Shown piece by piece: positions 14,048 through 23,154 of a DNA stretch of 40,094 bases. The notes under the pieces were generated by a model. It worked only from the letters and a program-made list of their open reading frames with translations, did not search any database and had not been told where the DNA came from. The translations under genes were made by a program, and so were the position numbers. Source of the DNA: a virus; IMG/VR virus record IMGVR_UViG_3300027985_000569, positions 1-40,094 of that record; one strand, written 5' to 3'. Within the stretch, counting starts at the first letter, position 1, and each line of letters opens with the position of its first letter.

Positions 14048-14078
14048 AAAAAAAGGCCACCTTTCGGGCGGCCTTTTT
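14048..14078. terminator. Bidirectional Rho-independent terminator
   Basis: AAAAAGGCC (14050-14058) and GGCCTTTTT (14070-14078) form a hairpin with two more G-C pairs inside and an A-C mismatch. An A-run on one side and a T-run on the other let it act in both directions. It separates the plus-strand tRNA unit from the minus-strand lysis and late genes that converge on it. Confidence 0.92.
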
Positions 14079-14089
14079 GCGTGGTTGTC

Positions 14090-14947
14090 TTATTTGCCTT
14101 GCAAAAACTCCAATATCTTTTTCAGTTTTCCGTTAGCTTCATTCAGCGCGTCAACATTCTGCTTTTCAAGGTTTCCTCGTTCTGATAGGTCCTTTATGAT
14201 TTCAGCAGTCTCATCATCGTTTGGATTTTCGCCGTCATTTCTTCCGAGAAAATCTTGAACTGCTCCATAAATTTTATACAGATTTTCGGAATAATCATTG
14301 CCCGGGGTTGATTGCGCGTCTTCTGCCGGCTTTCCGTATTTTTTAAGAGTTGGCAAGTCCATTGTAGTTGTGTCCAAATCAACCCGTCCTTTTATCCCGT
14401 CAATGCTTCCGGTCGAACTGAATTGCCAAATTGCAAAAAATTTCCATTCGTCAGTATCAGGAATTTCGTTGTCTTCTGCCTTATCGTCATTGTCTCCGTA
14501 TCTTGCTATCCAAAGGCCATAATTTGCGCCTGCGACCTTTTTCCAATCAGCCCTCTTAACTCGGTCCGCATTGGTATAAAGTAATGGTCTGAATCCAACC
14601 TTGGAAAGAACACGGTCAAGCCAATCCTTGCACCAATTATCCGGGTTTGAGTGTTCTATTTCCCAGTCAAGGGCGATAAATTCTCCCTCTTTTATGTCTC
14701 CGACATTTTTCAAAAACCAGTCGGCCTCTTTTATCGCGTCGGATCCATTCGCAAAATGATAATATCCAAGCAAAATCCCGTTCGCCCTTGCCTCTTTTTT
14801 GTTATAAGCGAACTCATCGTCAAGCATACCGGTTCCTTGTGTGCATTTTATAATTGCCACATCGACGCCGGCCTTTCGAACTTTTTTCCAATCTATGTAT
14901 TTGCTCTCATTGGAATCCTGCCAGTGAGAAACATCAATGATTTTCAT
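14090..14947 (-). CDS. GH25 muramidase endolysin (285 aa)
   Basis: GH25 enzymes cleave the beta-1,4 bond between MurNAc and GlcNAc in peptidoglycan. MKIIDVSHWQ at the start places the conserved Asp5, and FIALDWEIEHS holds Asp94 and Glu96, the catalytic pair region. GYYHFANG and LLYTNAD are also family features. The catalytic domain covers about 1-205. The tail (210-285) is a linker plus a charged helix with no recognisable wall-binding repeat. No signal peptide is seen, so a holin should release it. It is the last gene of the late run and ends 11 bases before the terminator. Confidence 0.95.
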   Translation of the reverse strand: MKIIDVSHWQDSNESKYIDWKKVRKAGVDVAIIKCTQGTGMLDDEFAYNKKEARANGILLGYYHFANGSDAIKEADWFLKNVGDIKEGEFIALDWEIEHSNPDNWCKDWLDRVLSKVGFRPLLYTNADRVKRADWKKVAGANYGLWIARYGDNDDKAEDNEIPDTDEWKFFAIWQFSSTGSIDGIKGRVDLDTTTMDLPTLKKYGKPAEDAQSTPGNDYSENLYKIYGAVQDFLGRNDGENPNDDETAEIIKDLSERGNLEKQNVDALNEANGKLKKILEFLQGK

Positions 14948-14958
14948 AATTTTTTATT

Positions 14959-15102
14959 TTAATGATTAAAACGCTGTTCCGAGGGCGGTATTCTCGGCAC
15001 AATTTCAATACTGGAAACCGCCTTATAGACGCCAAAGAATAAGAAGAAAACTATAACTAAGAAAAGAAGCAGATAAAATTTCTCTAATTTACTAATAAGC
15101 AA
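14959..15102 (-). CDS. Small membrane protein of the lysis cassette, TTG start (47 aa)
   Basis: A short gene between the holin-like gene and the endolysin. The frame opens with TTG three bases after the preceding stop. One hydrophobic span (about residues 9-28, rich in Leu/Phe/Val) is followed by a polar tail with EIVPRIPPSEQRF. The topology resembles an inner-membrane spanin or an accessory holin, but no partner lipoprotein is visible. The TTG start is inferred, as no ATG exists in frame. Confidence 0.5.
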   Translation of the reverse strand: MLISKLEKFYLLLFLVIVFFLFFGVYKAVSSIEIVPRIPPSEQRFNH

Positions 15103-15105
15103 ATT

Positions 15106-15348
15106 TTAAGAATTAAATGCTGGTATTCCGGCAATCCATTGACGGATTGTTTGATAACCAGTCTGCGAAAACCAAGCCAAAGCCATAATCGCGATTGCGT
15201 TGTCAGTCTTGATCATTCCGACCATATTGGCCAGATAATCAAGAACTCCCAACAGCGCAGAAACGATGAGCGCGTGCATAGCGCCTTTGGCGATTTTCCG
15301 CATAGTTTCTTGGTCGAAACTAAATGCGATTTGCTCTTGTGGTCCCAT
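15106..15348 (-). CDS. Holin-like membrane protein (80 aa)
   Basis: Residues 22-42 (MHALIVSALLGVLDYLANMV) and about 48-65 (NAIAIMALAWFSQTG) are hydrophobic and could span the membrane twice. A polar N-terminus and short C-terminal tail flank them. Its size and position just ahead of a GH25 endolysin fit a class II-type holin, though no family is recognised. It has its own promoter at 15381-15409. Confidence 0.65.
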   Translation of the reverse strand: MGPQEQIAFSFDQETMRKIAKGAMHALIVSALLGVLDYLANMVGMIKTDNAIAIMALAWFSQTGYQTIRQWIAGIPAFNS

Positions 15349-15380
15349 TTTGTTTGTTTTTAATGGTTAATTATACTCAC

Positions 15381-15409
15381 ATTATAGCACGATTTTGTCG
15401 TTTATTCAA
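15381..15409 (-). promoter_or_regulatory. Promoter for the lysis genes
   Basis: TTGAAT (15409-15404), 17 bases, then TATAAT (15386-15381) preceded by TGC (extended -10). The -35 overlaps the stop codon of the 39-aa gene. Transcription would start near 15374, leaving a leader of about 26 bases before the holin-like gene. This gives lysis genes an entry independent of the 7.6-kb gene upstream. Confidence 0.72.
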
Positions 15410-15521
15410 TGCCCCAGCCAGTCCCAAAAATAAGGGTTCCGAAAAGCGCAAAAGCGTATATCGCCCATAAGAGATATTTCATTCCGGTCCAAAAAATCTC
15501 TGTCAGATTAAATTTGTTCAT
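15402..15521 (-). CDS. Small membrane protein overlapping the giant gene (39 aa)
   Basis: Hidden small gene. It starts MNKFNLTEIFWTGMKYLLWA, and its ATG lies within the last codons of the 2541-aa gene (14-base overlap), suggesting coupled translation. Residues 14-34 are hydrophobic and can span the membrane once. Possible roles are a second holin or antiholin, or a small virion membrane protein. The function is not shown by sequence. Confidence 0.6.
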   Translation of the reverse strand: MNKFNLTEIFWTGMKYLLWAIYAFALFGTLIFGTGWGIE

Positions 15522-18500
15522 AGACGTTTGCGCTTATAACTTTGTTGTCGTAAAGGTCATTGATATAATCGTAAAATTCTTGGTCGTCCATTTCCAATTT
15601 GAATTTTTTGAGCATTTCAACTTTGGCCGCGTTGTTTTTAGCTTTCAAAAGCATTTCTGTTTTGGTTCCGGTTCTTTGCCTGATTTGCTCTTTCTTTACC
15701 TCTGTTCTGATGAGGTTGGTTTTTTTGTAGTCTTCAATGCTGTTTTCCGGGTCGAGTTTCAATTCTTTAACTACGGCGCCCACAATGTCCTCGGTATCGG
15801 ACCCCTCTTTTACCATATCCTTAATTGTTTCCTTTTTCTGCAATTTCTGCTTGGCCGCTTCTTTTTCAGATTTCTTTTGCTTGGTATATTCCTGCTCTTG
15901 CAATCCATAATCACTAACCTTTATCAATCTGTTGAATAATGGGGTCAGTCTCAAAGTTGTTTCGACGGTCGTATCTTTCGAGGTGTCATAAGTTGCAAAA
16001 GATGAAACTCCCATTGTGTTTGTCGTCCACTGCAACATCTTTTTAAGCGAGCGCCAACCTCCTGCCTTGAAAGTCTGGTCGTCAATCACATTTCTACCGC
16101 GGAAATTATCATAAGGATTTCTACCTGATAAAAATTGTGTCCAGTTTGAAAGAATGTCTATTGCCGGAGTGACGGCTGGCAACTGTCCGGCTCCAATCGC
16201 GAACATATCGTTTAACTGTGAAAGCTCTTTGTCCTTGGCAAAGTTTGCCATTTTCCAAAAGGCGGCCGAGATCAAGCGAGCTGTTTCATCGTGAGGTATT
16301 CTCATATAAATCGCTTTTCCGTCAGAAGTCGTCCCGAGCGGGATAATGATATAGTTCGTTTTGTCGTATTCTGAAATTTTGGAAAAGAATTTTTTAATAG
16401 GACCGTCTTTGTCTTCGTCGTCTCCTCCTCCAAGTCCAAACAATGCGTCGATTATTCCAGCAGAAGCGGCAAACATCATCGCTTTAGGAAGCAAATCGAC
16501 TTTGACAGTTTTCCACCAAAAGCCTGCCCTTGTTTCTGGGCTGGTCGCAACCTTATAGTCTGATTTCAACCCCTCTTTCATAATGTTTGAAAAGACAAAA
16601 ATTGCATTTGTGGTCCGGGTGTGGATACCTTTTCTTGTCCAATTCGGGGTTCCGGTATAGTCTCGGATATTCGCATAAAGCGATTTTCCAGTCTCTCCGG
16701 CTTTTATTCTCACCTTTGCGCCTGCAATTTTAGAAACGATTTCAAACGTATTGGAAGCCAAACGCATACCATCCAAAATTCTCAGCACATTTTTAATTAC
16801 AACTTTGCGGACAACTTTTGGCAGTTTTGATGTCTTTTCATCAACTTTGATAAGCCCGTATCTTTCAAGCATTTTTCCGAACTCGTCCTCGCGAGCGTCA
16901 AAATTATAGTCGTTTATCGGCGCCATTATTGACTTATTTTCAACAAGCGAGCGCGTGAACTCGTCCATTTGAGCCTTTCTCGCATATCGGAAAGATTGAG
17001 GCAAACTGGTAGCATACGCTTTCAAAAGTTTCAAAACAGTCGCGTTTTTGATGTTTTTGTAATTTCTCTTAAAGTCTCGAATAGGGTTGAACGCCAAAGC
17101 GAATCCCATATTGTAGGTAGTGACGAGCGGTTTGAAAACATTGTTATTGAACATATCAACGGCCGCCACAAGTCGATTGATGTCTCCAATTGAATCACGG
17201 TCAAATCTTTCCGCAATATACGGATCCACGTCGTAGCTTTGAAGTTTTCCGTCTTCCAAAAGTTGAATCGTTCCTTTTCCTTTGGCTGGTTTGAATATGC
17301 GGAGTTTTCCGTCGGTGGTTATACTCTTTGATTTTACTGCTTCATTTTCTTTGGCCAGCATTTCAATCGTAGTGTTTTTGGCTCGCTGGTATGCGTTCAA
17401 TCTATTAAGCGACAATGTTTTTATGATTGTGGCCGTGAAAGGATTTCCAATTTCTTTGAATGTTCCGACCTGTTTTTTGATTGTGGCCGGCATATTCTCC
17501 TCGATATAATCAACAACCCGGAAAGCGGCATAAGTGTCTTTGTTTGGCTTGATTGTTTCCTCAAAAATCTGTTTGTTATAACTTCCAACGCGCACAGCCT
17601 CCTCAACGGAAGCAAAGACTTTTTCGTGAAAGGTTTTCATTTTTTCCTCCAACATCTTGAAGTTTTCCTCACCAACTGATTTTTTGAAGTATTCCAATTG
17701 TTCCCGGGCGCTGTCCGGTGTAAATCCGTAAGGGTTAGCGACGTCGCTTCTGTCGTTCATTATACGATTAAGCACGAGATATTCTCCCATATCGTCCATT
17801 GTCATACCGGCCAATTCTATCGGCTGGACAACCTCTTTGTTCATATCATCGAGCAAGAGATAATTTTCATTGTCCACAAAAGGCAATTCATCGAGCGCAA
17901 ATTTTGGGTTCTTTTCTTCCGGCATAACCAATCCGTTTGCCTCAAAATCACGCTGTCTTTTTAATATAGGATAGTTTTGATCATCGAGTTGCTGTCTAAG
18001 TCTAGCCCAAAAATTCTTATTCCCGGCCTTTCTTTCTTCGTGTTTTTGCTTGATGATTTCCTCTGCCTTGGCAAACCCCTCGCGCAAATCCTGCTGTCTT
18101 GCCTTAATGACTTCCTCTCTGTTTCCGTCAAGCAATTCTTGAAGATTGAAAAATGTTTGTTTGACGGCCGGCTTATTATCCAAGAACTCAAAAAATGCGT
18201 TGTAAAAATTCGGTGCTTTTTCCTGCAACAGTCCCGGAGAATTAAAGAGAACAGAAAGCGCGTCGGCATAAATTTCAGAATTGCTTTCCCTGTATTTAAT
18301 AAATCCCGGAGACGCCTTTTCCTTATCGTATGGGTGCCAGTATTCGGAAAGCGCAATCAATTCGTTTTTCAAATCCCTTGCTTTTCCAAATCTTCCGCCT
18401 CCCATTTCGGCCGGCAAGGTGTGTTTCAGGTATTTTGAAAGTGTGGCAATATGAGCAAGAATGTTTCCCTTTTTCATTGCCTTATCGGGCAAGAAATCGA

Positions 18501-21500
18501 CGACGTGGCCTAATTCGTGGGCCAAGACGGCTTTTGCCTCCCTCAACTTGTTTTCTTCGAATAGAGACGCCAAAATACGCACGCGTAGCGTTCCAGTTTG
18601 CGCGTCTCCGAGGCGATTGCCCCTAAACGACCGTTTGACCTCCGGGAACTCTCCCGTAAGCTCACGGACCATTTTAACAAGCTCCGGCAATTCCAGCGGC
18701 TTGATATGCTCCATTCCTCCTATTCCCTCGCCGAATTTCTCCTCAAAATCAGCAAATTCACCGCGAGCATAGAAAGTCGGTTTGTATCCGTAATTTTCGC
18801 TAAATTCTTTCGCTGTCTTCTCGTCCGTCTTTTCTTCCGGGTTTATATCGAATGAAATTCCGCGCGACGAAAAACCGGTCTCTTGATCGAGTATCCGTCC
18901 GCGCATAAATCCGTTTTTTTCAAGCTCCGCCAAATAGCCCTTGCTTCTTGCAAATCGAGAACCTCCTTGTTGTGAGAAAACCTCGTCAAAAATGTTCTGA
19001 ACTTTTATCCTGTTGGCAGTTTTTTCAAAAATCTTGCTGTTCAAATTATTCAATGCCAAGACGATTTTTTCAATCATCTTTTTGTAAGCCAAGAAAATTT
19101 TGTTTTGTGATGACTTTCCTTTCATTTCAATTTGCCGGTTGATTGCTTCGTCGGCCATTCTTTTATCGAGGTCTTTTCCTTTGTGGTCTTCAAGATACTG
19201 ATTCAATGTTGTTTCATTTCCAAATAAATTGACAAGCTCTCTTTTGGAAAGTTTTTTATACCAATCAACAATTTTTTGCTGGTCCTCCGATCCGAGCAAT
19301 GAAAAAGCGGCGTGTCTTATTTCGTGTTTAAGCGTCAAGGCAAATTTTTCCTCCGACATATCGCGAGCCATTGCAACCGTGTTTTTACCGTCGAACCAAC
19401 CACCTTGATAAAGTTCTTTGTTTTTCAATTTCTCCGATGTGATTGATTTGAAAAGTTCAAAAGTCAAAACCTTTTGAATGTTAGGGTTTGTTTCCGATGT
19501 AATTCTTTTAATAAGTTCTTTCGCCTGTGAAGTCGTCAAAAGTTTTTCCGATTTCTTTTTATCGGTTATGTTGGCAAAAATATCATCGACATTGATTTCA
19601 TTTTTTCCAGTCAATGCGTCGAGTTCTTCTTGCCAATAATTTTTGTGAAGTTTTTTAGATTTTATTGCGTCGTATATTTCCCTCGTTTTTTTCAAGTCTT
19701 TTGAAAATCCTTGCATATTTTCACGCAAGAACATTCCGAGGTCGTCCGACGGTATTCCCTTTATTTCTCCCTCTTGGCTTCCTTTAGCGCCTCCACTAAC
19801 GCTTTCTTTAATTTGCGCTTCCTGCGCATTTTGAGTTGTTTCTTTGGCATAGATTTCATTATAATTATTGATTATATTTTCTCGCATTTTAGAGGTGTCG
19901 ATTCCTGCTCGGCTATCAACTTCATCTAAAAGCAAATTGTAAAATTCGCGTTGTTTGCTTTTGTTTTTGTCCGGGAAAGAGACCTCATCAATGTTCATCA
20001 ACCCCCCCATAACTTTATCAAAAAGTTTTTTCGAGCGATATTCTTCCGGTATCCATTGCGGAAATTTTGATTTTTCACCAATCACTGTTGGCTCTCCTCC
20101 AACCTTATTGTCGTCCCAAACAAAATGTTTTTGGCCAGCTTCGGCAATATCCAATTCTGCATATACTTCATAAAGCGCTTTTTCAACCTTTTCCTTATTT
20201 TCGGAATATACTTTTTGCAAATCATTTTCGCTTGTTTTGATAGCTTCCTGCAATCTAGGTTTAATAAACTCATCAACTGCCTTTTGATTCTTTTCTACAA
20301 GAACCGCTTTCCTCCCGGCCTTTACTGCCTCCGCTCCCGTCACGCCTGAACCGGCAAACGGATCAAGAACAGTCCCACCCTTTTTTGTCCCTTGCTTTAT
20401 AAGCGAAGAAAGAAGCTCGGCCGGTTTTTCAGTTTGATAACCTTTCGGACGAATAAGTTTAAAATCAAGTTTTCTTTTCTCGTCTATCTCGTCAAATTTT
20501 CCGCTCTTAGTTAAAAGAATAATTCCCTCCGGTGGTATTTCAGCACCGCGCATATTTCTCACAACTGTCAACCCGTCTTTTTGCAATTTTGTAAGCCCTC
20601 CCTCGGCCACTGGCTTAAATCCTTTTTCAATTAAAACGTCATTATATTGCAACATCTTTTTCAATCCCGACGGCGCTTTTGAATACATATAATATAAAGG
20701 CGTGTTTTCGTCTCTAGCAATCTTTGAAACCGCGTCCATAACCGTTTTAAATTCATCGACGCTTATTGTTTCAAATTTTACGCCTCTATTCCCTCCCGTG
20801 ACGGCTGGGGTTTTGTAAGGAATATCCAAGAAAATCATATCAGCTTTTAATCCGTCCTTGGCCAATTTCGGCAGTGTTTCGATCGCGTCTCCGGTATGGA
20901 CAAAGGCGACGTCTTGACCGTCCTTGTTTAAAATATAGACACCCTTTTCAACGCGCTCGAATGTTCCCTCTTTTGCTCCAACTCCAAGAATACGCCTGAT
21001 ATTAGGCTCTAAAATTTTTGTTTCTTCCGCAATCTCTTTGATTGATTTCGGTTTTTCCTTGATTGCTTCTGCCACTTTTTCCTTTTGCGTCTGTGTTGTT
21101 TCGACGTCTTTTGATTCTACCGTATAGCTTCCGCTCTTTGTTTTGACTGTCATCGCGTTTCCACTTTCTGAAAGACTGGTTATTTTCCCCGTCTCTTTTC
21201 CGTTTAAGGTGTTTATGGAAACCTCGTCGCCAACATTGAAAGACGGCGCTGTTTGTGCTTGCGCGCTATTGAAAAATTTATATGCCTGATAACGAATTTC
21301 TCGAGATGATACTGTGTTTTTATTTTCAAGAATTTTTTGCTGTTCCGGTGAAAGAGTTTTTGCGTATTCTGTAAAATAAGATTCAAAATCATTGTAGTCG
21401 GCCGGATTGACATTTTCGGCCGGTTTTACTTCTTGCGGTTTAGGATTTTTCCCGTCGATTATTTCTTGAACTTTGGCGGTCAAATTATCAAGTTTCGCCT

Positions 21501-23133
21501 GCACTTCCGGGTCTGCTCCTTTTGATTCATTATTAGCCCAATCTATAATCGCGTTAGCTCCTGCTTTCACGGCTTCATTTCTTGTATTGAATAATTCGGT
21601 ATTTGAAAAATTACCGGAAACACTAGCCGGTCCAACGTCTGCCGAAAATCTAAAAGCAAATTTTCCGTCCTGATATTTGACGGTTTCAACTTCGGCAAGC
21701 GGGTTGGCCTGCTTACTATCTGAAAGATAAAGCGGACGCTCTTTCACGGCATTTTGATAATCTCCTAATTTGTCTTGAAGATCAACAAGCTCCGTCAAAG
21801 AGTTTTCGTCCGTTGATGTTTCGATTGCTTTTTCCAGCTTGGCCACTTTATCGCGAACGTCTGAAAAGTTCTCGTTTAATTCCCCGACTACTTTGGGACC
21901 TGTTTTTGGCGCTTCCTCTCCTCCGACGGTCGCTTTATTCGGTTGTAGGCTAGGATTGACTTCTCCTTGCCCCTTTCCTGCCACCATACCGGCGCCTGTG
22001 GCCGTTCCGGTGATAATACCTCCCGATATACCTCCAATCAAGAACTCGTCCACCATACCCCCATTTTTGACGTAATCTGTGAGGTCTGCGACGACTGCCT
22101 GCTTTTCCGCTTCCGTTTTAGCGTTTTTGTAGTCATTGGCATATTTTAAGAAAGATTGAGCCGGTTCCGTTGTTCCCTCAACCAAAAAACCTTTTCCTGT
22201 TTCTTTCATCAATGTTTTAAGCGTTGCCTCTCCACCCTCTTTCAAAACGCTTTTTAGCGCGGCCTCTGCAACGCCTGAAATTACAGTGTCGCCCACTGTA
22301 TCAATCGCGATATTCCCCAAGTTCTGAACTTGTCCTTTTTCCTGTCTTTGACTTTCTGCCGAGATTGCCGCGAAGTATGTCATTGCTACCGTCTGGCCGA
22401 CTTTTGGATTTCTCGACAAAATAGATGTTCCAATCGCGAGAAGTGTTCCGACGGCCGACTGAACACCACTGTCTTGTATTCCGTAAAGTATGCGCTCCCA
22501 ACGTGGATTTGTCGGGTCGTTTCTTTCTGCTAAAAGAGATGAATATGCCTCGTCGAAAGTATCGTCTCCGATCGCTTTTAATGAAGCCCACGCTTTCAAC
22601 GGCAAATTTGATGTTCCGCTTGCCACTGTTCCGGTGATTTTCTTTCCCGTTTCCGTATTGAGCCATTGAATAAGCGGGGTTTTTTCGGCTGTTGCTTTTT
22701 CCGCTTCGGAGCGAATTTGCGCTTTTTCTTCTTCCGTTTTTGCTTGATTATATTTTTCAAGTCTTGGATATTCAACTTTTAATTTTCCTTTTTCATCGAC
22801 AGTATAATTTTGCTCTCGTCCGGGATTGAAAAGACTTTTTTCATTCATCCTAAAAGAAACATCGTCCCACCAGTTTTTTAATTTGCTGGCATTTCTCGAA
22901 ACAAAATCGACGCTCTTGTCCCAAACGCTCGGCTTGTTTTCGTCTGCCTTTATTCTCGCCTCATTATCACTTTGGATTTTATCTTGACGCGCCTTTTCTT
23001 CGTCGATTCTCTTTTGAGCTTCTTCGACTTGCGTTTTGGCTATTTTGTTTGCTTCCTCCCAAGAGGAACCAATCTCGTTGGTAGAAGACCCGAAACGCTT
23101 ATTTTCGTCGTCCCAAGTTTTATATTTATACAT
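15508..23133 (-). CDS. Giant polyvalent virion-associated protein with winged helix, DNA methyltransferase and two zincin-like sites (2541 aa)
   Basis: It fills about 19% of the genome. In order: a charged N-terminal coiled-coil part; hydrophobic Ala/Gly-rich segments around 205-395 that may insert in membranes; a beta-rich part near 635-690; a winged-helix-like segment (KSIKEIAEETKILEPNIRRI); and a beta-type N6/N4 methyltransferase with FLDIPY at 768-773 (motif IV, DIPY instead of DPPY) before LDPFAGSGVTG at 923-933 (motif I). HEIRH at 1270-1274 and HELGH at 1539-1543 are HExxH zinc-protease motifs. Residues about 2000-2350 resemble large-polyvalent-protein domains of phages. It is probably packaged and injected, protecting DNA and acting on host proteins. 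No tape-measure pattern is obvious. Confidence 0.85.
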   Translation of the reverse strand: MYKYKTWDDENKRFGSSTNEIGSSWEEANKIAKTQVEEAQKRIDEEKARQDKIQSDNEARIKADENKPSVWDKSVDFVSRNASKLKNWWDDVSFRMNEKSLFNPGREQNYTVDEKGKLKVEYPRLEKYNQAKTEEEKAQIRSEAEKATAEKTPLIQWLNTETGKKITGTVASGTSNLPLKAWASLKAIGDDTFDEAYSSLLAERNDPTNPRWERILYGIQDSGVQSAVGTLLAIGTSILSRNPKVGQTVAMTYFAAISAESQRQEKGQVQNLGNIAIDTVGDTVISGVAEAALKSVLKEGGEATLKTLMKETGKGFLVEGTTEPAQSFLKYANDYKNAKTEAEKQAVVADLTDYVKNGGMVDEFLIGGISGGIITGTATGAGMVAGKGQGEVNPSLQPNKATVGGEEAPKTGPKVVGELNENFSDVRDKVAKLEKAIETSTDENSLTELVDLQDKLGDYQNAVKERPLYLSDSKQANPLAEVETVKYQDGKFAFRFSADVGPASVSGNFSNTELFNTRNEAVKAGANAIIDWANNESKGADPEVQAKLDNLTAKVQEIIDGKNPKPQEVKPAENVNPADYNDFESYFTEYAKTLSPEQQKILENKNTVSSREIRYQAYKFFNSAQAQTAPSFNVGDEVSINTLNGKETGKITSLSESGNAMTVKTKSGSYTVESKDVETTQTQKEKVAEAIKEKPKSIKEIAEETKILEPNIRRILGVGAKEGTFERVEKGVYILNKDGQDVAFVHTGDAIETLPKLAKDGLKADMIFLDIPYKTPAVTGGNRGVKFETISVDEFKTVMDAVSKIARDENTPLYYMYSKAPSGLKKMLQYNDVLIEKGFKPVAEGGLTKLQKDGLTVVRNMRGAEIPPEGIILLTKSGKFDEIDEKRKLDFKLIRPKGYQTEKPAELLSSLIKQGTKKGGTVLDPFAGSGVTGAEAVKAGRKAVLVEKNQKAVDEFIKPRLQEAIKTSENDLQKVYSENKEKVEKALYEVYAELDIAEAGQKHFVWDDNKVGGEPTVIGEKSKFPQWIPEEYRSKKLFDKVMGGLMNIDEVSFPDKNKSKQREFYNLLLDEVDSRAGIDTSKMRENIINNYNEIYAKETTQNAQEAQIKESVSGGAKGSQEGEIKGIPSDDLGMFLRENMQGFSKDLKKTREIYDAIKSKKLHKNYWQEELDALTGKNEINVDDIFANITDKKKSEKLLTTSQAKELIKRITSETNPNIQKVLTFELFKSITSEKLKNKELYQGGWFDGKNTVAMARDMSEEKFALTLKHEIRHAAFSLLGSEDQQKIVDWYKKLSKRELVNLFGNETTLNQYLEDHKGKDLDKRMADEAINRQIEMKGKSSQNKIFLAYKKMIEKIVLALNNLNSKIFEKTANRIKVQNIFDEVFSQQGGSRFARSKGYLAELEKNGFMRGRILDQETGFSSRGISFDINPEEKTDEKTAKEFSENYGYKPTFYARGEFADFEEKFGEGIGGMEHIKPLELPELVKMVRELTGEFPEVKRSFRGNRLGDAQTGTLRVRILASLFEENKLREAKAVLAHELGHVVDFLPDKAMKKGNILAHIATLSKYLKHTLPAEMGGGRFGKARDLKNELIALSEYWHPYDKEKASPGFIKYRESNSEIYADALSVLFNSPGLLQEKAPNFYNAFFEFLDNKPAVKQTFFNLQELLDGNREEVIKARQQDLREGFAKAEEIIKQKHEERKAGNKNFWARLRQQLDDQNYPILKRQRDFEANGLVMPEEKNPKFALDELPFVDNENYLLLDDMNKEVVQPIELAGMTMDDMGEYLVLNRIMNDRSDVANPYGFTPDSAREQLEYFKKSVGEENFKMLEEKMKTFHEKVFASVEEAVRVGSYNKQIFEETIKPNKDTYAAFRVVDYIEENMPATIKKQVGTFKEIGNPFTATIIKTLSLNRLNAYQRAKNTTIEMLAKENEAVKSKSITTDGKLRIFKPAKGKGTIQLLEDGKLQSYDVDPYIAERFDRDSIGDINRLVAAVDMFNNNVFKPLVTTYNMGFALAFNPIRDFKRNYKNIKNATVLKLLKAYATSLPQSFRYARKAQMDEFTRSLVENKSIMAPINDYNFDAREDEFGKMLERYGLIKVDEKTSKLPKVVRKVVIKNVLRILDGMRLASNTFEIVSKIAGAKVRIKAGETGKSLYANIRDYTGTPNWTRKGIHTRTTNAIFVFSNIMKEGLKSDYKVATSPETRAGFWWKTVKVDLLPKAMMFAASAGIIDALFGLGGGDDEDKDGPIKKFFSKISEYDKTNYIIIPLGTTSDGKAIYMRIPHDETARLISAAFWKMANFAKDKELSQLNDMFAIGAGQLPAVTPAIDILSNWTQFLSGRNPYDNFRGRNVIDDQTFKAGGWRSLKKMLQWTTNTMGVSSFATYDTSKDTTVETTLRLTPLFNRLIKVSDYGLQEQEYTKQKKSEKEAAKQKLQKKETIKDMVKEGSDTEDIVGAVVKELKLDPENSIEDYKKTNLIRTEVKKEQIRQRTGTKTEMLLKAKNNAAKVEMLKKFKLEMDDQEFYDYINDLYDNKVISANVYEQI

Positions 23134-23154
23134 ATTTTATTTTGAAATCACAAA

